64,000 nt of DNA, taken from contig CAJQOP010000059.1 in NCBI GenBank assembly GCA_905479945.1, positions 1 to 64,000 on the forward strand, given 5' to 3'. The translations under genes and the position numbers were made by a program. Positions within the stretch are counted from its first letter, which is position 1, and every line of letters starts with the position of its first letter. The notes below the pieces were generated by a model. That model ran no database searches. It was not told where the DNA came from and was given only the letters and a program-made list of their open reading frames with translations. Source of the DNA: an uncultured Glaciecola sp. Lineage in GTDB: Bacteria > Pseudomonadota > Gammaproteobacteria > Enterobacterales > Alteromonadaceae. This document shows, piece by piece, positions 58,163 through 64,000 of the stretch.

Positions 58163-58188
58163 TTGAGTAATAAATTTGAGTAATAAAT
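58163..58188. repeat. 13-bp tandem duplication of the ECF start region
   Basis: TTGAGTAATAAAT occurs twice. The first copy, next to AAGG, reads TTG plus five codons then TAA. The second copy is the start of the sigma gene and has no Shine-Dalgarno of its own. Confidence 0.95.
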
Positions 58189-58718
58189 TTGAACAAGTGA
58201 TTAAGGATTACGGTGGCTTATTATCAAGAGTTGCTAGCACCTATGAAGCAAACGACAGCGTAAAACAAGAGCTGTATCAAGAAATCTGTGTGGCAGTATG
58301 GCAAGGCTTACTCAACTTTAAAGAACAAGCTAGCCTAAAAACCTACATATTGAGAATTGCACATAACCGATGTGTTACTCATGTCACCAAAGAATCAAAA
58401 CTACCGAAAGGCGCCTCGTTTGATGATGCTGATAATTGCACCATGGACGAAGCTGATCTGGCGGCAGCAAACAGTATTGCTAATTTTGACACTGCCTCAT
58501 CTATTGAAGCTAGCTTAATACAGTCACAAAAGTTAAATAAGCTGTTAACGGCAGTGCGAAAACTGAAACTTCCTGCTCGGCAAATTATTACACTTTCAAT
58601 GGAAGGATTAAGCTACCAAGAAATAGCTGAAGTTACAGGTTTAACAGTGACAAACATTGGTGTATCGATTACTCGGATTAAGAAAGAATTACAGAGGCAA
58701 TTGCAAGATGAAAAATAA
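58176..58718 (+). CDS. ECF RNA polymerase sigma factor
   Basis: 180 residues. Region 2 (VKQELYQEICVAVWQGLLNFKEQASLKTYILRIAHNR) and region 4 (LKLPARQIITLSMEGLSYQEIAEVTGLTVTNIGVSITRIKKEL) are complete. The TTG at 58176 gives MSNKFEQ; an in-frame GTG at 58197 is an alternative. The 13-bp duplication puts the ribosome binding site next to a decoy copy instead. The next gene overlaps by 11 bases and encodes a four-helix membrane protein, a likely anti-sigma partner. Signal unknown. Confidence 0.87.
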   Translation: MSNKFEQVIKDYGGLLSRVASTYEANDSVKQELYQEICVAVWQGLLNFKEQASLKTYILRIAHNRCVTHVTKESKLPKGASFDDADNCTMDEADLAAANSIANFDTASSIEASLIQSQKLNKLLTAVRKLKLPARQIITLSMEGLSYQEIAEVTGLTVTNIGVSITRIKKELQRQLQDEK

Positions 58719-59295
58719 TCAATCAGAAAATAACGACCACGACGAGCTTGGCTCGCTATGGCAGGAGCAAACTGAAATGAATTTAAACCTGAGCGAAATT
58801 AAAAAACTGGCCGATTCACAACGCTGGAAACAACGCTTTTATATGTTTATGGATTTACTTAGCCTTACGCCATTTTTGCTGATTTTATTTTTGAAAATCG
58901 AGCTTTCCTTGACGCTACAAGTCTTTATTGCATTGTGTTTTGTCTCATCAATAATCATGATAATTTACTTTGTAAAGCTAAGATGGGCAAGCGCATTTAG
59001 TCATCAAAAAAACACCGAAGACTTTACTCAGAATCTGTTAGTGCAACTACACAACAACGCACGGATCGCATATATTAATAAACATTCAGCATGGATAATG
59101 ACAATTGCAGTGCTTATTTTTATCAGCTTTAATGCATGGCTTATGGGCTGGGATGGTGACAAAGCTTTCAGCAGTCTCTTAGCTGCCTCATTGTTATCTA
59201 TATTACTGTTTGTGCCTTGGTATATCTGGGCAAAAAAACGACAAATTAGATTTGAGAGAGAAGCGCAAAGTATAAAAGACCTACTATCTGAGTAA
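58708..59295 (+). CDS. Membrane protein, candidate anti-sigma partner
   Basis: 195 residues from the ATG at 58708, overlapping the sigma-factor stop by 11 bases. GAGG (58692-58695) lies about 12 bases before it. N-terminal 45 residues are acidic and soluble (NNDHDELGSLWQEQ), followed by four membrane helices in two pairs (about 50-90 and 132-175) and a basic tail. No zinc motif HxxxCxxC is present, so it is not a ZAS anti-sigma. The operon arrangement and overlap make a regulatory partner likely, but the family is not recognised. Confidence 0.7.
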   Translation: MKNNQSENNDHDELGSLWQEQTEMNLNLSEIKKLADSQRWKQRFYMFMDLLSLTPFLLILFLKIELSLTLQVFIALCFVSSIIMIIYFVKLRWASAFSHQKNTEDFTQNLLVQLHNNARIAYINKHSAWIMTIAVLIFISFNAWLMGWDGDKAFSSLLAASLLSILLFVPWYIWAKKRQIRFEREAQSIKDLLSE

Positions 59296-59340
59296 ACTGC
59301 TAATAGAAATGTTGTTCAGAAATAAAAAATGTAATAAAAC

Positions 59341-59364
59341 TAAAAATGCAGAACAGCCTTCTGC
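59341..59364 (-). terminator. Weak terminator for the thioesterase gene
   Basis: On the minus strand GCAGAA-GGCTG-TTCTGC followed by ATTTTTAG. The six-bp stem is short. Confidence 0.5.
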
Positions 59365-59420
59365 GGACAATCAATAGGCAAATCTTACTATCCCAAGAAG
59401 GCCTGCTTGCGAGCGTAAAT

Positions 59421-59852
59421 TTATTGCGCTTTCATAGCCCCCTGCATTACCTTGCGAATTGCTTGTGGAATAGGAGTAGGAACTGATGTTTGGCGGTCGA
59501 CAAAAACATGCGTCAGGACGCCTATCGCCGAAGCTGTTTCTTCACTTCCTTTAAAAATACCTACTGCGTATTCAACAGAACTGTTACCAATCCGGTTTAC
59601 TCGAAAAGCACCAATTAATTTATCAGGGTAAGACAAGGCTTGCATATATCGGCAGCTAGATTCGATCATTAAACCAATAACGGGACTTTCATGCGGATTG
59701 TATTTTGCCTCTTCTATTAGAAATTGATTGAGTACGGTGTCAAAAAAAGAGTAATAATTAACGTTATTAATATGCCCAAACATATCGTTATCCATCCAAC
59801 GAGTTGTAATTTCGTATGAGAATGAGAAATCGGATTTGCTATCGGTACTCAT
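59421..59852 (-). CDS. Acyl-CoA thioesterase, hotdog fold (4HBT type)
   Basis: 143 residues. The hotdog signature RWMDNDMFGHINNVNYYSFFD carries the active-site Asp (RWxDxDxxGHxNN). Hydrolyses acyl-CoA thioesters; chain length cannot be judged. Cytoplasmic tetramer expected from the family. The gene is alone, with a weak terminator downstream. Confidence 0.92.
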   Translation of the reverse strand: MSTDSKSDFSFSYEITTRWMDNDMFGHINNVNYYSFFDTVLNQFLIEEAKYNPHESPVIGLMIESSCRYMQALSYPDKLIGAFRVNRIGNSSVEYAVGIFKGSEETASAIGVLTHVFVDRQTSVPTPIPQAIRKVMQGAMKAQ

Positions 59853-60138
59853 TAAATTATTTCCTTAATGCTTGCTTCTTAGTGACTTATGGACAAATCG
59901 TAGTTTACTAAGGTTAGCAAATATACTGGACCGTCGCAGCAGCAATGAAAAGAAAATTTGTTATATTGACTGTTAAGCACATTTATTAAGAGTGACTTGT
60001 TGCTCGGCAGCGACTAATCACTTGGCCTGTTTTGATTTAAACACATGTCATTGTGACCCAATAAGCTGTAATGAAAGATTGTTGTCCTAATCCCTGTCTA
60101 TTACAACAATCGCATTGACACTATATTAATGAGCTTTT

Positions 60139-60687
60139 ATGAAACTTTCCTTTTTTGCTTTATTTTTCACCTTAATATTCGCTTTATTATTATCGACTAA
60201 CAGCTTTGCTCAAGAGAAAGTTGAAGAAAAACAAGCGCCACCGGCGAACCCAATTGCGCCTGATTGGGAGTTAGCCACTCAAGATGGCAAGCTCGTCAGT
60301 TATGATGATTATAAAGGAAAGCCTCTTGTACTACACTTCTGGGGAACATGGTGCCCATACTGTAAGAAGCTTCACCCTGCTTTAGAACGGATTCGAGCCA
60401 AATACGAAGATCAAGGATTAGCCGTGGTCGGTATAACTGTAAATGAACCAGAGGGATCTAATCCCCAGAAAGTATTGAAAGACCGTGGTATTAACTTTCT
60501 TACACTGGTGGAAGGTGACGATGTGGCAGAAAACAAGTTCCAAGTGTTTGGCACACCCACTACTTTATTTATTTCTCCTGATGGCAAAATCCTAGGATCA
60601 ACTATGGAGTCTAACCCAAATGATCCGAAATTTGACCAAGTGGCTGCTTACTTGGTTAACCTGCCTCGCCCTTCAACCGCGAAGTAG
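60139..60687 (+). CDS. TlpA/ResA-like thioredoxin-family protein, exported
   Basis: 182 residues. Signal peptide of about 24 residues (ending NSFA-QEK). Thioredoxin fold with redox centre WGTWCPYCKKLHP (CPYC) and cis-Pro loop FGTPTTLF. CPYC suggests an oxidising or disulfide-isomerising potential, though TlpA-like proteins commonly act as reductants in the periplasm. The Hsp70-like gene follows 73 bases later on the same strand. Substrate unknown. Confidence 0.92.
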   Translation: MKLSFFALFFTLIFALLLSTNSFAQEKVEEKQAPPANPIAPDWELATQDGKLVSYDDYKGKPLVLHFWGTWCPYCKKLHPALERIRAKYEDQGLAVVGITVNEPEGSNPQKVLKDRGINFLTLVEGDDVAENKFQVFGTPTTLFISPDGKILGSTMESNPNDPKFDQVAAYLVNLPRPSTAK

Positions 60688-60760
60688 CAAGATAAGGTAG
60701 AAGTGCGCTGGCTTTTCCCTTACAATCGCCGCCTTAATTTTTCAATACCGCAGGGCATCG

Positions 60761-62260
60761 ATGGCAGCAATAGGTATAGATTACGGAACTTCAAATTCGG
60801 AAGTTGTGTATTTTGACGGTCAACAACATCATTTCATTAAATTGGACCCGAGCATTGACGCGTCAAATAAAATTCGTTCGTCTGTATTTGTTTATTACAA
60901 AGACGAATTACCATTGCCGCATGCCTCTGCTATAGAAGCGAAAGTGTCTCAAATTCAGCGGGCTATTAGCGCTCAAATCGACAAAGCTAAGGAAAGCTAT
61001 TACGACGCACAAGACCCGCGAGAAGAGCGCGTTTTTGGCGACAAAATAGACGACCTGCGAGCAGAGTTTCATAATCGCCCAGCTCTACAGCGCCGTGCTA
61101 TCCAAATGCTGCTGAAGTATATGACAGTGCAAGACTTGTCCTTACATCAACTTGTTGAAACTGGCGAGTTTGCTTTTGGTGAAGATGGCTTTAAACGCTA
61201 TTTAAAAACACCTGAAAAAGGTCGTTTAATTTATTCTCCAAAAAACTTCTTAGGCGCTAATTTAGTTGCGGGTCAACAAAGTGCTTTTATTGGGATGATT
61301 GCCAAACAGCTTGAATTTTTTCGATTGAGTGCTGAGAAGCAACTTCAAAAAAAGGTCGACACTGCTGTTATCGGCCGCCCTGTAAAATTTCATGGCACAC
61401 GTGGCGAAGAAGGTAATTCTCAAGCGATTGATATCATGCGAAAAGCTGCTGAAAAAGCGGGCTTTACTACCGTCGAGTTTCTTGAAGAACCAATAGCCGC
61501 AGCCTATAAAATTGAGCGTAAGCTTAGCAAACCAACTAATGTATTAGTGGTCGATATTGGTGGTGGTACAACCGATGTATGTTGTATCAAACTGTCGCCA
61601 GAAAAATTAACCAATTTGAATCGTCAGCAAGATGCGCTTTCTGTTACTGGCGCTCGTTTGGGCGGTATGGAATGCGATAAGAATCTTATCATTAAATCTA
61701 TTGCGCCAACCATGGGACAGGACTTGCGAATGCAGGGTGGCTTGCCAGTGCCTCCTACCTACTTTTCCGACATGTGCGCAGTAGATGACATTCCTAAACT
61801 CAATCACTTCTTTTCAGACGATTATGGCTTAGAGATCGCGCAGACGATGTCTATCGTAAAAGAACCAAAATTACTGAACCGCTTACTTATTGTTCAAGAA
61901 GAAAAGCTCTCTGCACGCTTAGTGAATTCATCACGTTTAGCGAAAGAACTGCTTTCATCGAAAAACGAAATTACCCTGCCCTTGCACTATATAGAGCCTG
62001 ACTACGACGTCGATTTAACTATCGATGATTTGAATCGTTCAATGCTGCCATGGCTAAGCCGTGTTAAACGCTTAGTTTCAGAGTGCTTGGAAAAAAGCTC
62101 AGAGCCACCGGAGTTATTGTTCATTACAGGTGGAATGAGTTTATCGCCAATTGTTAGGCAACAATTGCAAGAAGTCATGTTGCCCGACTTACCTGTTATT
62201 GAGGGCGATGCATTTAATTCAGTGTGTGAAGGTTTAGCTATTCAAGCTGCCAAACTTTGA
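60761..62260 (+). CDS. yegD: Hsp70-family protein of the YegD type
   Basis: 499 residues. Actin-like ATPase: phosphate 1 loop GIDYGTSNSEVVYF, phosphate 2 loop VVDIGGGTTDV, adenosine loop LFITGGMSLSPIV. KSPKNFLGA-like segment and AVIGRPVKFHG match YegD. It lacks the Hsp70 substrate-binding domain, as YegD does, and no DnaJ or GrpE gene is adjacent. Role of YegD is not defined. The start MAAIGIDYGTSN is the only sensible one. Confidence 0.93.
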   Translation: MAAIGIDYGTSNSEVVYFDGQQHHFIKLDPSIDASNKIRSSVFVYYKDELPLPHASAIEAKVSQIQRAISAQIDKAKESYYDAQDPREERVFGDKIDDLRAEFHNRPALQRRAIQMLLKYMTVQDLSLHQLVETGEFAFGEDGFKRYLKTPEKGRLIYSPKNFLGANLVAGQQSAFIGMIAKQLEFFRLSAEKQLQKKVDTAVIGRPVKFHGTRGEEGNSQAIDIMRKAAEKAGFTTVEFLEEPIAAAYKIERKLSKPTNVLVVDIGGGTTDVCCIKLSPEKLTNLNRQQDALSVTGARLGGMECDKNLIIKSIAPTMGQDLRMQGGLPVPPTYFSDMCAVDDIPKLNHFFSDDYGLEIAQTMSIVKEPKLLNRLLIVQEEKLSARLVNSSRLAKELLSSKNEITLPLHYIEPDYDVDLTIDDLNRSMLPWLSRVKRLVSECLEKSSEPPELLFITGGMSLSPIVRQQLQEVMLPDLPVIEGDAFNSVCEGLAIQAAKL

Positions 62261-62261
62261 A

Positions 62262-62416
62262 TTAAGCCAGGCAACGAAGAATAAAATGCAGAGCTAGGTT
62301 ACTGCCGGCCAGCAAACCAAATAAACTAGAAATATTGACAATATGCCCGCTAGGGTTTTACCAATGCCTGAAGCGGCCCCGGTAACAACTGCAACAGTCT
62401 CATTGTATTGCTTCAT
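62262..62416 (-). pseudogene. Internally deleted short-chain dehydrogenase remnant
   Basis: ATG at 62414-62416 overlaps the hydrolase stop as ATGA. The N-terminus MKQYNETVAVVTGAASGIGK is a perfect SDR cofactor loop. After about 24 codons the frame turns to nonsense and stops (40 codons in all, TAG at 62294). In another frame of the same bases (from about 62344) HIVNISSLFGLLA is read, the SDR catalytic-Ser segment that normally lies about 110 residues further on. So the middle was lost by deletion, and the 3' part is gone too. Third gene of an ADH-hydrolase-SDR operon. Confidence 0.8.
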
Positions 62417-63333
62417 GCTCTCTCCCCTAAATTGGTATTTACATGGGCAACAATGTCGTCGACTATGTTGGGTATCAATTCAACTGGGAAATCATGCCCC
62501 ATTCCTGAGTAAATTTTGAGTTTTGCATCGGGTATAGCTTCTGCTGTTGCTTTACCACCTGCAACGTTAACCAGTCCATCACGGTCACCGTGGATAACTA
62601 AGCTTGGGATCGTCAATCTTGCTAGCGCATCCTGCCTACTTTCTGCCAGCATTATTGCTAGAAATTGACGCATTGTGCCTTTAGCTGTAATACCGCGCTG
62701 CAACATACTGTCGACATATTCACTTAAATAAGTATCAGAAGATGGGTAGTCTGGGCTACCAATGACCTTCCATTTTTTTATGTGGTAATCCATCCGGCCC
62801 TGGTAATCCGCTGAAGCTGGTTTTTGCATTAGCGTTTCGCGGATGTCTTTTTCAATCGACGGTAACTTTTTATATCCAGTTGTAGACATGATAGAGGTTA
62901 ACGACCTCACTCTTTGCGGATGATGGATTGCCAGCAATTGCGCTATCATCCCCCCCATCGATGCGCCAACCACATGCACTTCGCTTAGTTCGAGGGCATC
63001 CAATAGAGAAACCACATCTTGCATCATATCTTCAAGCTGATAGGGAGGTTTTATTGAGCGCCCCATCTTTAATTTAAGCATTACCCAGGGCACACTTGGA
63101 ATTGGCAGATCGTCTAGTTGCTCAGAGCGCCCAACATCACGGTTATCTAATAGTAAAACCTGATAGCCGGATGCAACGAACTGCTGAATCATTGCGCTAG
63201 GCCATCCAGTTAAAGGGGTACTTAAACCGTGAATAAGCAGTAAAGTTGGGTGCAAAGGATTACCATGAAGTTGGTAGGCAATATCGACACCATTTACATT
63301 AATACTGTCATCCAGCTTAGTGCCGCTATTCAT
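62413..63333 (-). CDS. Alpha/beta hydrolase
   Basis: 306 residues. LLLIHGLSTPLTGWP (oxyanion), nucleophile elbow VGASMGGMIAQ, catalytic acid in VIHGDRDGLV, catalytic His in GMGHDFP: a complete triad. No signal peptide. Its ATG follows the alcohol dehydrogenase stop directly (TAA then ATG), and its stop overlaps the start of the SDR remnant, so this is a tight operon. Such ADH/hydrolase/SDR sets often process esters or alcohols; the substrate is unknown. Confidence 0.92.
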   Translation of the reverse strand: MNSGTKLDDSINVNGVDIAYQLHGNPLHPTLLLIHGLSTPLTGWPSAMIQQFVASGYQVLLLDNRDVGRSEQLDDLPIPSVPWVMLKLKMGRSIKPPYQLEDMMQDVVSLLDALELSEVHVVGASMGGMIAQLLAIHHPQRVRSLTSIMSTTGYKKLPSIEKDIRETLMQKPASADYQGRMDYHIKKWKVIGSPDYPSSDTYLSEYVDSMLQRGITAKGTMRQFLAIMLAESRQDALARLTIPSLVIHGDRDGLVNVAGGKATAEAIPDAKLKIYSGMGHDFPVELIPNIVDDIVAHVNTNLGERA

Positions 63334-64000
63334 TTAATCAATCCCTTCATGTGCTTGCCTATAGATTTGCTTTACGTCTTCTAAAGTCACTGGTTTTGGG
63401 TTATTTACCAGTAAACGTGTTTGTAACATAGCGTCTTTAGCTAGAGTATCAATGTCACTCTCTTGAATACCTAAAGCAGCTAATGTAACGGGCAGTTGCA
63501 ATTGCTTGATCAAACCCGCTATAAAATCAATCAGAGCCTGTGCAATCTGTACATTACTGCCATCAAGATTGATGGAATCACTAATACTCGGCGCAAGTTC
63601 AGCGTATAAATTCGCACTGTGACTTAAGTTGAAATTCATCACGTGAACAAGCACCAAGGCGTTACTCAATCCATGGGGGATATGAAAATGCCCTCCCAAT
63701 GGATAAGCCAAGGCATGTACAGCCGCGACAGGCGCGTTTGCAAATGCTTGACCCGCTAAACACGCACCTAGCAACATCGCTTGACGAGCTTCAACATTGC
63801 TTCCATAAAAGGTGGCTTCAACGATATTATTTGATAACAAAGTCAGCGCTTGTTTAGCCAATAAATCAGAGTATGGATTTTTCTTAATCGCACTGGTATA
63901 GGCTTCAATGGCATGTACCATCGCATCAATTCCTGTTGCTGCGGTCACATGGGAAGGCAATCCTAGGGTTAAACTGGCATCTAGCAATGCTATATCGGGT
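63334..64000 (-). CDS. Iron-containing (type III) alcohol dehydrogenase, partial
   Basis: The frame is open to the window edge, so the 5' end lies outside. About 222 residues of the C-terminal part are visible, beginning PDIALLDASLTLGLP. Metal-ligand histidines are in GIDAMVHAIEAY and in AAVHALAYPLGGHFHIPHGLSNAL. The protein would oxidise an alcohol with NAD(P). First visible gene of the operon with the alpha/beta hydrolase, directly abutting it. Confidence 0.92.
   Translation of the reverse strand, partial: PDIALLDASLTLGLPSHVTAATGIDAMVHAIEAYTSAIKKNPYSDLLAKQALTLLSNNIVEATFYGSNVEARQAMLLGACLAGQAFANAPVAAVHALAYPLGGHFHIPHGLSNALVLVHVMNFNLSHSANLYAELAPSISDSINLDGSNVQIAQALIDFIAGLIKQLQLPVTLAALGIQESDIDTLAKDAMLQTRLLVNNPKPVTLEDVKQIYRQAHEGID

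Noticed and set aside
13-64000. tRNA, rRNA or CRISPR
   Set aside because: No tRNA cloverleaf, rRNA block or spaced repeat array was recognised; the tandem repeats have no spacers.

Overview
The window reads as chromosomal DNA of a marine-type gammaproteobacterium, most likely of the Alteromonadales. The signs are moderate to low GC by eye, a glrK-qseG-glrR operon, a YegD-type Hsp70, a DecR-like Lrp regulator beside a cysteine-synthase-family gene, a complete bioABFCD cluster with divergent bioA, two multidomain c-di-GMP enzymes, a Fur-type TonB receptor and DUF3820, DUF2059 and DUF418 genes. The species is inferred from gene content only. No rRNA, tRNA, CRISPR array or intact insertion sequence was seen.

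Layout. 1-2.8 kb is an accessory stretch: an orphan zinc-ribbon membrane protein between two 33-bp direct repeats, an XRE regulator with a TTG start, a decapitated DUF2975 partner and an unknown membrane protein. 2.8-6.5 kb holds DUF2059, a COG4798 methyltransferase and a GltB-like FMN enzyme. 6.9-8.6 kb is a secreted alkaline-phosphatase-superfamily gene, frameshifted at a G6 tract and carrying heptanucleotide arrays at both ends. 8.9-10.9 kb is an alpha/beta hydrolase plus a sigma factor fused to a membrane domain. An IS6-like transposase relic lies at 11.2 kb. 11.5-15.8 kb has a pseudo-receiver/TPR protein and an Atm1-type ABC exporter with two small genes. 15.8-23.5 kb has class II DAHP synthase, then btuD and btuC separated by glpD and glpK, then a low-molecular-weight tyrosine phosphatase. 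23.6-29.8 kb has pepE and the biotin cluster. 29.9-36.6 kb has a DUF418 protein, a CHASE3 chemoreceptor, a lipoprotein phosphodiesterase and a serine hydrolase. 36.7-41.4 kb has glrKR with qseG, an EF-hand protein and a small membrane protein. 41.6-50.1 kb has asnS, an RND efflux pair and a TonB siderophore receptor behind a 19-bp-arm palindrome. 50.3-54.8 kb has a diguanylate cyclase, a cysteine-synthase-like enzyme divergent from a DecR-like regulator, and a PAS-GGDEF-EAL protein. 55-64 kb has an M28 peptidase, SRPBCC and SDR genes, an ECF sigma factor with a membrane partner, a thioesterase, a TlpA-like thioredoxin, YegD, and an operon of Fe-type alcohol dehydrogenase, alpha/beta hydrolase and a gutted SDR remnant that ends at the window edge.

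The most unusual theme is the large number of short tandem duplications (periods 7 to 19 bp) sitting at gene boundaries. In two cases (btuC and the second ECF sigma gene) the duplication copies the start codon. The Shine-Dalgarno then serves a decoy mini-ORF and the real start has none nearby. In a third case the frameshifted phosphatase gene has slippable repeats upstream, inside and at its end. These are natural candidates for slippage-controlled (contingency) expression.

Hidden features with no conventional open reading frame were found by reading: the DUF2975 remnant (1441-1737), the IS6-like relic (11206-11314), an internally deleted SDR (62262-62416) and a 20-codon ORF with a good ribosome binding site (40809-40871).
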